The notes under the pieces are model-generated. The model did not search any database, was not told the DNA's origin, and saw only the letters and a program-made list of their open reading frames with translations. Position numbers and translations under genes: made by a program. Shown here piece by piece: positions 37,232-48,897 of a DNA stretch of 64,000 bases (the stretch's first letter is position 1; each line of letters starts with the position of its first letter). Source of the stretch: Allacma fusca (Eukaryota > Arthropoda > Collembola > Symphypleona > Sminthuridae); contig OX359248.1 in the NCBI GenBank assembly GCA_947179485.1, positions 32,559,378-32,623,377 on the forward strand. Direction: 5' to 3'.

Positions 37232-39698
37232 TTAAGTCCCTTGCAAATGCCGAAACGAAGAATGATTGTACAAGTAGGTGGTAATGAACTCAGGAAATTC
37301 AGAAGCCGTTACGACTTCCACAAATATCTGGCAAGACGTCTCGAGGACAATGACCTCATTCGGCTTGAAACCATTTTGAGATTTTAAATTCTCGAAAGTG
37401 TTCCGGACGATTTCTACAACAAGCTGTTTTGTAATTGGCTCCCGTGTGCTGTCCTCCAGTCTTGCCTGGCAGAATTAAATTTTAATGAAAGAAATTCATA
37501 TTTATTAAAGCAAATAGAAGGTCAGATTTTCCAGCTGAGAATTTGTGTTAAAGTATAAGGACCTGATGGTATATCCACTGCCAAATCTGAGACCTTGAGA
37601 TTTCTGCAGTAGCGGAATCCTCCACAGCGCCATCTAATACAAAATGACCCCGACCATACCACAACCATGAAAAAATGAAGGATATCCCAACTTTAATGTT
37701 GTGTTTTAATCCAGCTAACGTCACACCACCTGTGGGGATCTTTATCATAAAAGGTAAATTACATTATAAGTCATGACCACACGATACACGAAGCAACAGA
37801 AATGAAATGAAAACACATGAAATAATCACGTATGCATTTGCTTTGTTCATATATGCAAGGACTTACAAGCAACAGATCCCGTCCCGTAATCACAATGTCT
37901 TGATGAAGAACATTTTTTATTTGATTTGGTTGAAGAGATCCATATCGATTCCATAATTCATTGATCCATGGGACGAATTGGACATCGTAAACCATAAAGC
38001 CGTCTACTCCACTGTGAATTTCTCGTAGCTTGGCTTTGCATACTTTTTCCGTTATTTCCATCCTAGAATGATTTTTAAATGGAAGTCAGCGCAGTACTTC
38101 CGGTTGTCACTTACTTGTCAAAAACATATCGAAGTAATTTGTAAGAAACGACAGCATTTGTACCTCTCCGACTCATTCATACTTTCATCAATTGTCAGTG
38201 CTGCCATCCCACCAGTGGCCATTGCTCCTCGCTTATGGCAAGTCTGAACTACAAGTTTCATGTAACTAGCAAGAAAATGTTTTTCCATGTTAACGTACTT
38301 GTTCCGGTCGGGAAGCAAAAATTCTCTTCTGGTACCTGACAAAATGAAAATTAAAACAATTAATTTTGCAATGAAGTAGAACCCATAAAATGCAAATACG
38401 CTACCACTGAAGCTTCTATGCATTTTAGAATCTGGTGCATGCTAAAAATAGTGGGGTTTCTAAAAATGTACCGAATTTGTTGACAAAGGAGGCAGCATAA
38501 TCCCAAATCCCACAATTGAGTCCTAGTGAATGATCCTTCAAGGCAAATAATATTTCTTCCATTTCGAAAGAAGCGAGGATATTTTCAATGAGCACACAAG
38601 CTTTGATTGTACCTGGGGAAATTCAATACAAAAATGACAATATCAGTATTATTTTTCTCATTGACTTTAATTTCCATATTTTAACAAAAATAACTGATGC
38701 GAACTAAATATACCGTAAGGCAACCCAATCTTATGTTGAGCCCAAATGAAAATATCATTCCATAACTCAGCTTCATTTGACCCCTCTACTTTAGACAAGT
38801 AAAAAAATGGCCCAGCACCAAATGATGCCAAGATTTTTCCAGTATGAAAAATTAGCAAACCGAAATCCATCAATGGCCCTGGTATTTCTCGTCCTCTAAC
38901 CTGTTATTTCAAAATTTCACTAAGCAATTAGTAAAACCTTTAAAACTTATTATCTTCTTTTATTATGAGGAAACGTTGATAGAACCAGATGAACCGAATC
39001 TTACTAAGATATTATGTTCATTCATATTCCATGCCCGCGGTCGCAGCATCAAAATAGGAGATGATTCAATTGAAGGAACTTCGTTCGGGAAAAATTCCCC
39101 GCGTGCAAAGGCAACAATGTTGTGAAGCCCTTCATATTATAACAAAATCAATTATTTTTCACAATGCTGATTGACTTACCAATTATCTGTATTTAGGATG
39201 CATCAAACGATTTCCTTTAACTGCAAGTATACCTGTAATCATATTGCCCCAAGATGGGCAGCAGCCATCATCATAGTCAACTTGAATTCCCTGTACATTG
39301 GCATTCAGTGCTGCCTTCAAATGATCAGCATTGGCTGGTGCAACGTCACCCAGGTCTAAATGTCTATTTTGCAATCTTTTTGGAAGCGGGCCCACCTTCC
39401 AGTCTGTATTCAGAACGCTTCCTTTGGGTGCAAAATCTGGAATGTCCCCAGCTTTATCTAGAATCAGTTTTTTTATTTTTCTCGTCCTTAATATCTGCAA
39501 GACCAAACCCCAAAAATTGTGACAATAACAATAATTTCTTCTATTTTGTGTTAATACCTAGAAGGACAAGCGAACTCTCACCTCTCTAACTCTGTATTCA
39601 AAAGTTGTCACCAACTCTTGTAAAAACAGCAGGGCCTCAGGTGTGAATAAATTTTTATATTCCAGTTCTTTTCCAGGAGGGCAGCTTGCGACTTCCAT
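37232..39698 (-). CDS. Malate synthase
   Basis: Glyoxylate-shunt enzyme: acetyl-CoA plus glyoxylate gives malate. Nine exons join in frame: 39698-39582, 39494-39233, 39129-39005, 38900-38714, 38612-38472, 38335-38164, 38062-37867, 37739-37563 and 37465-37232. They give 536 aa, normal for the A-type enzyme. Signature blocks are [20 protein letters not shown], a RPRAWN block (156-161; family usually RPRGWH), [30 protein letters not shown] (usually GLNCGRWDY) and [17 protein letters not shown] with the catalytic-base Asp at about 441. The C-terminus ends QGT and has no SKL-like peroxisomal signal. No clear mitochondrial presequence was judged. The family is patchy in animals and absent from flies and placental mammals. 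All junctions are canonical and the frame is intact, so it is likely functional. Confidence 0.95.
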
Positions 39699-41092
39699 AT
39701 TAGTATATGTGGGGTCAGGCCAAACACTTCAATGCTTACTCATACGAACCAAGTTGAATAGTAACTGAATTACCCTATCGAAAGTAGTAATTTAACAAAT
39801 AATTGGAGAGGTAAGATGGTGAAGTTCTTTGATCCTTATTTCCATAAGTGATAAGACACTGATCTTAAGAGATTAGTAAGAAACACATATGTTATATATT
39901 TATACATACGGATACAGAATGGAACCATCAGCACTAAAAATAAGTACTATCATCTACATTGTAATCGACTGGAAGATTCCATTACACAGATGCTTCATTT
40001 TAAAAGATTATACGGCACAGCATTAGTGGGGGTCATAAGGCCGCATCCCTTGGATCATATTATATTCCAAGTTTGTTTGTTAGTACAAAGGATAGATTCA
40101 TGTATCATAGGAGACAGTGTGGTTTGTGCTTGAAAGCTGCTATTATCGTCACAAACACATAGGGACTTGCATGTTACTATGCTTCTTAAGACTGACAAAT
40201 GACAACAACCTACGAGTAGATAAGCAGATGTAGGGAGAATTTAATTAAAATTCGACATCTGTATAGTTGTCATCTCTAACGCCTCCTTTCATCTCCATTA
40301 ATACAAAAATAATAACGAATGAAGTATGGAAAGACTTTATAAAATCCTATAACAAACTTATGAACGTATCTATGTACATTCATGTACATACTTAGTTATA
40401 ATCCGAACAATATTTGTGTATGCGTATATCCGAACCCACATACAAGTTTTTGGTTTCCTCGGTCCAGTGATGTGATTGACAAATTTTGAACAGCACAAAA
40501 TTTACTAAAAACGATTGTCAATATTAATTTTCCTGATTTTTATTTCGGAAAAAATAAATTAATCGTAATTACTTAATAATAGGAATTTAATCGAATAAAA
40601 GTTGTTTAAAAATGCAATTGTGCTTGATTTCACCTTTCTGGACGCATTTTATTGCCCGAGGTCAATGTTTTTAATTTTAACAAATCCACGAGAAATTTCT
40701 CTGCAAAAAAGAGGAATTTAAAATTTAGCAATAGAACTTATGCAATAGAAAAGATAAAAAAATAAATAACGCCTGAATTGCTCATCTAGTGAAAACACTT
40801 ACATGCAGTACTGCATGTGTAAATGGAAATGTTATACAATTAATTACTCTACCTATAAATAGATATACGTCATCAACTATATACGACGAATTTATCTTTG
40901 ATTATCTTTTGTAACTGCACTTATTGTTAAATGCATCCATAGCATCCAATAGCTCCTTAAAAATAAAAACATTAGCATTTCCACCCGTAAGTTTCAGATA
41001 TCCCGAATCTCATCTAAAATAAGAATTAAGGATGTTTTTGCACAAGTGAGTCCGAAGTGAGAATCTTCATTTCCTTTCACTTGGTATGATTA
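39699..41092. other. Spacer upstream of malate synthase
   Basis: AT-rich; holds the malate synthase promoter. No other feature recognised. Confidence 0.4.
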
Positions 41093-41473
41093 GTGCTGTA
41101 ATATTAAGTTTTGTTTGTGTTGTTGGTTATGCCATGTCTCGATTTGTACTATTGCATTGTTTTGTTGGGAGGCATTGTTATTGGATCGAAATTCAGGCTT
41201 GAATCGAAATTTAGGTTTACATTGAAATTCAGGTTTGAATCGAAACTTAGGTTTACATTGAAATTCAGGTTTGAATAAAAAATCATGCTTGAATCGAAGT
41301 TCATATCTGGCGGCGTATGGTGTTCGAATTTGTTTGGAGATCTAGATGTTGTATCAATATTTTTTATTTTGCGTTGCACTTCTGTTGTTACAAATCTGGT
41401 GAATTATTGGAGTTTTTTCATAACTAATGAACAGTTTTATTATAGTGTTGTGGTTCTTTTTTACAAAACCACA

Positions 41474-41480
<7 letters not shown>

Positions 41481-41506
<26 letters not shown>

Positions 41507-42622
41507 TTATTCAGTCGTCTTTTGGCCATTGGCCCTTACAACTTTGCTTTCATTTTTCCTTAATTTATTGTTACATTTGTTTACTTATCCTAAAATTCTT
41601 ATTTACTATCCTATTTACCTTATAGATTGTACATCTTATTCATCATTCATAAGACTATAGTAATATTTTCTCAGCTTCATCGCGTTCTTCCAAAAAAGGT
41701 AGAATGCTACATACTCCTCTCTGCTTATTTTCCCACTGAATATTACATTGATATGATTACTTCTTTCACAGAGCCTTCTAAAACTTTGTGGCAGTGCTTG
41801 CCTGTATCTCTCATAGTGTTTACACTCAAAAATTATGTGAAAATAATCTTCCACTGCTTTCATATTACACAATTCACATCGTTCTCTCATTTTTCCAAAT
41901 TGAGTTGATTGCATTTAAATAACCTTTATGAACAATTATTTTATGACCACATACTCTTAAGTTTTGCACTAACTGAACGTTCTTCCAACATAGACTTAAC
42001 ATATAATGCTCACTCAGAGTCACTTTACTTTTAACTAGTGATAGCTGGGACAGTTTTTCACTTGATTGTATACTTCTGACGTCTTCGTTCACTGACCAAA
42101 GATAGTATTTGGCAATAAGTTCCCTCTTGTTTTCATCTCCGTTTCGCAGGAATTTCTGAAAATCTTCTATAATGCCCGCTTCTGTACATAATTTCTCCAT
42201 GTCTGTTAGCCAGTTCCATTTTGTTCTATCCCTTTTCTTACTTTCTTCCAGACAGTTTCTTGTGAATGATGCGTTCTTTCTTGCTAATATGAAGACGTCG
42301 ATGAAGTTTACACTGGCTTTGAATATTGAGCATTTTATGTTCTCCGTCTCTAGTTCTAACCGCAGAGCATAGGATGGAGTGCTATTGGATGTGCCGGTCA
42401 GTCTTCTTAGGAATTGCGTCTGGAACATTTCGGCTTCCTTAGTATACTTCAAACCCCATACTGGAAATGCGTACAGGAGCGTTGACGTAACTAATGCATT
42501 AAAGAGTTTCAAATGACTTCTTGTATCTTTTATTTTCGCTTTGTAGTATACCTCGAAGAGTTTCCCTTCTGCCCTCTTTGCTTTTCCTATGAAGAGATCT
42601 TTGGCCATTTTAAACGATCCCG
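41481..42622 (-). mobile_element. 5'-truncated non-LTR retrotransposon (LINE)
   Basis: Inserted in minus orientation. It ends 3' in GAATAAATT followed by (ATT)n (plus strand: ATAATAATA from 41481). It is flanked by a 16-bp target duplication, AAAACCACAATATATA, at 41465-41480 and 42623-42638. Only the C-terminal part of the reverse-transcriptase ORF is present, as expected from 5' truncation. The simple-repeat tail and duplication fit clades such as R1, Jockey or I; I cannot choose. Confidence 0.9.
41636..42615 (-). pseudogene. LINE reverse transcriptase C-terminal fragment, frameshifted
   Basis: The segment reads FNALVTSTLLYAFPVWGLKY, typical of the region just after the reverse-transcriptase fingers/palm in non-LTR elements. 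Downstream, in another frame, comes a zinc-knuckle-like CELCNMKAVEDYFHIIFECKHY (C-x2-C...H...C). A frameshift separates the two around 41900, where one frame ends at 41874 and the next opens by 41914. The fragment is therefore dead and was never complete at this locus. The first residues in the long open frame (42623 upward) come from the flanking target, not from the LINE. Confidence 0.85.
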
Positions 42623-42669
42623 AAAACCACAATATATAAAATCCCAAAACGAATGCTATATTACAACAC

Positions 42670-43921
42670 TATAGTGTTGATGTTGATACCTATAGGTATT
42701 ATTAGAGGTTTACACCAAGAGAAAATTTCCATACAATGAACTTTTTATGAGCTAATTGTAAGCGATATAATGGAATGATCTCGGTTGTGAGCTTGTCGAC
42801 ACAAAGGCTTCCGTGCTAATAAATTAGCTGGAAACCAATTTCAGTATCACAACCTCCTGACCACGTAGATGTGCAAATCACTTCGATTTATTCATTTAAC
42901 AAAATTTTTAGAAATTAAAAAAAAAATCCAAAAATCTCCCCAGCACAACCTCCTGACCATGTAGCTGTGTAAGTGCAAACCATTTCGAGTTTTTAATTTT
43001 TCGACATTTCTAGAAATTTCAAAAATATTATTTTCTCTGAACATGCATCTGTGTAAACCACTTCGAATTTTCCGATTTTCGAAACTTTGGAAAACAGAGA
43101 TATCATATAACCTGGGATTGCGTTTTAAACTTAACTTCAACAATTCAGCATGCGTGTATGCAAAGCATTTCAATTTTTCAGTTTCTGAGAACTTCGGAAA
43201 AGTTTCAGATAGAAATTTGCTCATAAAAAACAAATCGAGCTACCCACGAACAGCTGCGAAATTAATTTTCATTTACACTCATCGAAAAGCATACAACGCT
43301 CACCGCTTCGCTCATTGAGCTGTCGGTCACCCGATTGCAATTTACGCTATAGGGAAGTACCCAAGCACCCCACACATGTGTACAAGCTCTGGTGGAACCT
43401 ACACCAACTGCAAAGTATCCTTCACCGAGATTTTACTTTACTGAGACATCTAACGCCTGAAAATGCTAATATTGTCTAAAGACAATTTTAAATGCTTACA
43501 CCATAGTGCTCAGATTTACACTTTAAAAATAACACAAGCAAAGCACAACATCCCACGATAGGTGGCGAATGATGTGTTTCTCGATGCATTATGTACAGAT
43601 ACTAGCGTGTGATTATGTAATCTGAGATTGGTTGACCCGACCTCCTCCAAAAATAATTGACTTCTCTAAGATTTCTAATGTTACTATCAAAAATGAATCA
43701 ACTTGTGTAGTTTGTTCGACAGTTATCGTGTTTACGGCTAAGGAGACAACCTGAGGGTCAGTTTAGATAACATGACATCCACAGTAGGGATTTTCGTTTC
43801 ACCTTACCCCTAAATATATGCAACCGCAGGTAATGAGCTTAAATGTATGTAATTTTGTTGTATCATCTATTCACCTCTTATAATCAAGAGTGCTGCTGCT
43901 GTATTTATGCGGACAACAGTC
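42670..43921. other. Spacer with diverged repeats
   Basis: Between 42849 and about 43230, related segments recur at roughly 90-bp spacing (ACAACCTCCTGACCA..., TGTGTAAACCACTTCGAATTTT...). They look like old tandem repeats. No exon recognised. Confidence 0.45.
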
Positions 43922-43929
43922 GCCCCAAC

Positions 43930-44861
43930 TAGTGTTTCTGATCGAGTTCGGGAAACTCGAGGTTTCGAGTTCGAGTCGGGTTCGAGTCGAGTTCGAGCCT
44001 AATATTTTTGGTACCGTTTGCTTTCGAGTCGGTTTCGGGTATCAAGTTTTTGACCCGAAAAATCGGGTCGAGTTCGCAAAATCTACCGGTCCCTACCAAA
44101 ACTCGAAAGTAAAAAATTATTTTGGAATTATTGATTCATGTTACCTTAACAATAAAAATTGACCTTGCTGCCACCTCTGGTTAAAAAATATGCAGTTTTT
44201 GTGGAAAACATCAAAGAAAACAAAACAGTCTCTGTACGCAGCAAGTATTTGTACATGACCGTATAACACTCATCATACCTAATTGTAAGTTTTATTAGCG
44301 TACGAAGCTAAGTACCCTAATATGGCAAGGATGGCGCTTGAATTCTTGGGTATTCCTGGCATTCCTATCTAGCGTGCTTTTTCGTTGGCTCCGACATTTT
44401 AACACTGAAATGTTTGGCTACTCAAGGAGATACGACATGGAAGTTACCGCTTTTAATATCGTTGTTAAAGTTGGCATATAACAAGTGAACAACGATGAAG
44501 AGCATTACGGAGGGATGGCCGGTTGAACCAAATTATAATAAAAATTTGAAATTATATTGAAAAAATGAAAACGACACAGCGATTGCTGCATTATTTTGCT
44601 TTTACAAACAAAATGCTTTGTTTGATGCTCATTTTTCGGGACGGTGTGATGTTGTATTTGAAGTAAATTTTGTGTCTGGTTTCGGTTCGAGTTCGAGTCG
44701 GTTTCGGGTATAACATTTCTTAACGGTCTCGGTTTCGGGTACGAAAAAATTTCCCGACTCGAATGTCCCGAGTTCGAGTTCGAGCCCAAAAGTGGAATTT
44801 ACACCGGGTTTTTGTTTCGAGTCGAGTCGAGCCCAAATATTTGTTACCGATAGAAACACTA
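43930..44861. mobile_element. Non-autonomous hAT-like element, TAGTGTTTC ends
   Basis: Left end TAGTGTTTCTGATCG at 43930; right end CGATAGAAACACTA ending at 44861. Perfect 8-bp target duplication GCCCCAAC at 43922-43929 and 44862-44869. Both arms are dense in GTTCGAGTC/GACTCGAAC-type units and pair with each other. 932 bp, no transposase. The TAG-type terminus and 8-bp duplication fit hAT. Confidence 0.88.
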
Positions 44862-44869
44862 GCCCCAAC

Positions 44870-45848
44870 ACTGGAGTGTAAACAACATATTACATTTTCT
44901 TGAAATTCTTTCCCCAAATTCACCAAAAACTGTGAGTGAACGCCTATAAAATACTTGCATAGTTGCGTGTTGCGACAATAGACTTACTACTACTAATACA
45001 TTCATTCTTTAATTATGACTTAATACACTATGAAATAGTCAGGGACAAAACAACAGGCATGTTGGGGGAACATAACCCCCCCCCTACTTTTTCCCCAAGA
45101 GGGACAACCGATGCATTTGTCCCCCTCCCCACTTTTGGTAACGGTGGATTAATGTCTTTTAGTATCAACAGGAAGTCAGGTATCTGAGAAGTAGCGTATT
45201 AGTATTTGAAAGTGTTTAATTTATTTTTTGTTTATCAAAATGTATGGGATTATATGAATTTTTTAAACTCTGTCACCGGATAGTTTATTATTATTTTTTT
45301 CAAATAGTAATGCCAAAATTTTCTTGTTACAGCCCTAAATACCTACATATTTAGTTTAATTGAACGTGATTTCGAGATGTCATTTGCCCCCACTCTAACA
45401 CAAATAAAATGAAAAAATATGAAGTATTCACTGCTCTGAATAAAAGTCTCCTTGTTTTAAGTTAATATTTGCTGTCACAGCGGTTCAGAAAATACTGTAA
45501 AGCAGTATATTTTACGTTTTCCGATTTGATGAATTTACTCAATAATACTACATACAATGATTTTCATAATTTGACGTGTTCTTTGAGCCCTATACGCTCT
45601 TCTTTTAGTAAGATATCAGGTTGTAGTCCGTACATTAAAAATTGTATGCATCACAGGACAAAATAATACATAATGTACAGAGAAATTAAGATTCAGGAAA
45701 GAAATTGGATCATTGGAGTGAGAATATTGATCTCCCAATTTTTACATCAAAGATCTTGAGGGATTCAAATTCAAAGCACTACTCTGTAGTAACTTGTATG
45801 GGATAGAAACCACAAGTTTTCAGATAAATCATATAAGTTTGTGTAGCA
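44870..45848. other. Spacer between two hAT-like elements
   Basis: Contains a C-run (CCCCCCCCC at about 45080) within a G/C-asymmetric patch. No gene recognised. Confidence 0.4.
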
Positions 45849-45928
45849 CTTCTGTCCAAAGCTGGGCAAAAAGTTTGCGTATCCTAAATCCTACATACAT
45901 TTTATAGTTTACGAAGAGCATACATTTT

Positions 45929-46025
45929 GCATACATAAATTTGTCCAGAAATGCAATCATACATATATGCATACATAAATTTGTCCCGAAATGCAATCAT
46001 ACATATATGCATACATAAATTTGTC
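45929..46025. repeat. Short tandem units of about 49 bp
   Basis: The block GCATACATAAATTTGTCC(C/A)GAAATGCAATCATACATATAT recurs at least twice almost exactly (about 45930 and 45979) with a third diverged copy. It forms part of the left subterminal region of the hAT-like element. Confidence 0.75.
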
Positions 46026-47403
46026 CCGAAATGTAATCATACATATATTCATCATATAAATAAATTTATGCATAAATATATGTACACGTGCCTATAAAAG
46101 TGCATGTAGAACGTTCTGAACCTTTATATAAACTAATGAAGCATGGCTTCGCGCGTGTATATTGTTAATTAGTTAAGTTTAAAATTATTAATTTCTAGTT
46201 TCGTAGGTTTTAGTCACAACGTATAGAAATCGTTTGCATTGCAGCAGGAAATAATAAATGCGAAAATACTAATAAACACAGACCGTGCCAAGAAAATACA
46301 GATGGAGCTCACTGAACATACACGGTGCATACATAATACATAAAAAATCTCTCCGCCCACACCATGGAGTTAGTATCTTGTAGTACGTAGTATTGTTAGG
46401 TTAAGATGAATTAAGTATGTTTTTCCATACAATAATTTAAGGATCATTTTAAAGTACATTTTAGCCTGCGAGCTAAATCATTAAAATTTATTATTTGCTG
46501 ACTGTATCCAGTCAGCGGCCTTGGTAACTTCCGTTACCCATTTCTTATGTATGTATTAATTTTAGAAATCAGCGATCATTAGGACTAGTGTATCTAGTCC
46601 AGAAGATTTGTAAGAATGTATTTTTAGTCTTGTTCTGGTCTTCGGATCAACCCAATCAATCTTTTAATCTTTCTTTAATTTCCTTTCAGTTTCTTTTGAT
46701 TTCATAAATAAATCACTTTCAATTTTAATCTTCTCATTATTCACAGATCAACTTCAATGGTTTAATTTATTTGTTGGCTTATCATTTTGATTCTCATAAA
46801 TAATTAATAGACTTTCATATTTATTTAATATTCATACATTTTGACATCCGTACTTGTCTCATATTGATACACGCCAACATAAACCAAAAGTATCATACGC
46901 AATTTTGAATTCGCGGGTAAACAGAAGGATACTACTGCGCCATACACCATGCAATTGGAAATGCATGTAAATGTGAATGATACGACAGTGTACTAAAACG
47001 TTGTGCATGAAGGCAATCCACAACCCTATAGCAAGTGCGTGTATACTTCATAATACAAACTTATGCTTTAAACGGTCATGCTAATTATGATATTACATTG
47101 CATGACGACGCATTCCAGCATTCTTTCATACGCAAGAGTACAAATAAATACTCCATCCCGGGTATAGTTAACTTTTCACGAAGAAACATCGTTAAGACGC
47201 AGTGTGCTATAATTTCACTCCAGTGAGGCATTACTTGTTTCACAAAGGTGGAAACTGCGGGAATTAAATTGTATTCTTCAGCATTTAAGGATTAAATTCA
47301 TAGTCGAAAATTTTAAATTCAACTTTAGGTTTCGCAAGTGATAATGAACTACAATATTGTGTCAGTTTCATCCTTGTTAGTATTAACTTAGTTTGAAAGA
47401 TCT

Positions 47404-47425
47404 TACAACACACATGTGTGTTGTA
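47404..47425. repeat. Palindrome copy 1
   Basis: Core AACACACATGTGTGTT, extended by matching TAC/GTA arms to 22 bp. Lies upstream of the exonuclease-like gene, perhaps in a 5' UTR intron. Confidence 0.9.
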
Positions 47426-48014
47426 ATTAGGTGGACGAACTAAGATTGGTCTGTACAAAAGCGTCCATCATTTTCTTAAGGTGAGTTGTGTACACTTAAA
47501 AATTACACTAATTAATTTGTAAAACATCAAATTCCGGTTCTGTGATCCGTACAATGAATATTAATGGAAATATTCACAACTACTTTGTAATTCCAGGATG
47601 AAGAAAAAAGAACCTTTCCACCTACGTGAAGCACGGGCAGAATTAATTTTCGGAACTACCCGGGAACGCCCACAAGAAACTGACAAGGACTTTTTAAGGA
47701 ACAGAAGACGTGGGTTATACTCTAACCAAACGGTGAGGCACTCCAATCCCTTGGGCGTCCTTGAATGGGAATTCGATGCCGATCATCTTAAGCCTCAGTG
47801 TGGTGATGCAATGAATATTAAAAATCCTGCACTATTTGTGAATAACTCGGAAACAATGAACCAAATGATTCAAACTCTTAAACAAGCCCACACGTTAGGA
47901 CTGGACTTAGAAAGTCATTACAAGTACTCCTTCGGAAGTAAGTACCTTTCGAATTCTTATGACGAGAGTTCCTGATTTATTCCAAAATTATTCCTGATGA
48001 GTTGTTTGAAGTTC

Positions 48015-48042
48015 AAGTATAACACACATGTGTGTTATACTT
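48015..48042. repeat. Palindrome copy 2 (intron 1 of exonuclease gene)
   Basis: Same 16-bp core; arms AAGTAT/ATACTT extend perfect self-complementarity to 28 bp. Lies within intron 47938-48075. Confidence 0.92.
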
Positions 48043-48564
48043 TCAATGTGACAAACATAAATATTAATCTTCCAGATATGATTTCGTTAATTCAAATTTC
48101 AACTCACACGGCTGACTACCTACTGGACCCATTCAAAACTTACGATGAGATAATAAGTGATCTTCGCAAAGTCTTGGAAGACCCGAAGAAATTATTGGTT
48201 GTTCACGGGGCCGCAAAAGATTTAATTTGGCTGAAAGGGGAATTAGGTATTTGTCCCAAAGGAGTAATTGATGTTCAAATATATGACATGCTAGAGACAG
48301 GGACAAAACAGGGCATATCGTTTGATCGCCTTCGTGAAAAATACATTCACGGTAATGCATGTGTGAACAAGAAAGTGACTGACAAATCAATATGTCAGTT
48401 AGCAGATTGGCGCCTCCGGCCGCTGCCCAAGGATCTTCAAATTTATGCCTAAGAAGATAGCCACTATGTTCTCAAAATTTGGAATGAAATCCTGAAGCAG
48501 GTATGATAAATATTTGTTTATAAGCCTGCCATGTTTTGATGAAATTTCTCATGAATAACTCATG

Positions 48565-48598
48565 TTGAACTACAACACACATGTGTGTTATAGTTCAA
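48565..48598. repeat. Palindrome copy 3 (intron 2 of exonuclease gene)
   Basis: Same core; arms beginning TTGAACTA and ending TAGTTCAA make a 34-bp palindrome with one mismatch pair. Lies within intron 48501-48627. Confidence 0.92.
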
Positions 48599-48897
48599 AA
48601 TTTAAAATCTTTAAATATCATTTTCAGGGAAAGACGGATCTCATCAAAGCTGCTGTACATCAAACTAAAAACTTGCTCCTCAAAGAATACAGTCCTCCAA
48701 ATTGTCGTTGTCGATTTCCGTGCTTTCCGCTTATTCATGCTTACTCTATAATCTCCTGTTGCGGCAAAGTTTAAAACACGCGGGATGCGCTACGATTTAC
48801 TTTCAAGCCATGACTCCAACAGGCATTTGCCTAGTATAGTGACTAGTTTAAATCTCAAGTAATTTTTTTGCATTTAGTCATCTCATTGAAAGTTGCC

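Larger units (their letters stand above)
41093..42669. mobile_element. Second copy of the fold-back family, split by a LINE
   Basis: Ends resemble those of the element at 3740-4626: GTGCTGTAATATT on the left, and GTGTTGTAATATAGC read inward on the right, followed by the same TATATTGTGGTTTT block. Inner units near 41175-41300 (TTGAATCGAAATT, TTACATTGAAATTC) match its 18-bp subrepeats. A LINE fragment occupies 41481-42622. Without it the element is about 0.43 kb. The right end sits in a perfect palindrome, CAACACTATAGTGTTG. No target duplication was found, so the outer limits are approximate. Confidence 0.6.
47598..48774 (+). pseudogene. Truncated Rrp6/EXOSC10-like 3'-5' exonuclease with in-frame TAA
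   Basis: Exons 47598-47937, 48076-48500 and 48628-48774 join in phase. The product resembles the DEDD exonuclease domain of the nuclear exosome subunit Rrp6/EXOSC10. LGLDLESH carries the first two acidic residues (D103, E105). LIQISTHTADYLLDP follows, then HGAAKDLIWL (D162, third acid). QLADWRLRPLPKDL is an Rrp6 hallmark. The last motif reads YA-stop-EDSHYV, with TAA at 48450-48452 (codon 239). The frame continues open after that stop to the splice site and through exon 3 to 48774. The HRDC domain and C-terminus of Rrp6 are missing. The ATG follows an acceptor-like CCAG, so an upstream 5' UTR exon is likely. Either a decaying captured copy or a gene using readthrough/editing. Confidence 0.75.

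Noticed and set aside
41285-41563. Poly-Asn open frame
   Set aside because: It is the (AAT)n tail of the LINE read on the wrong strand.
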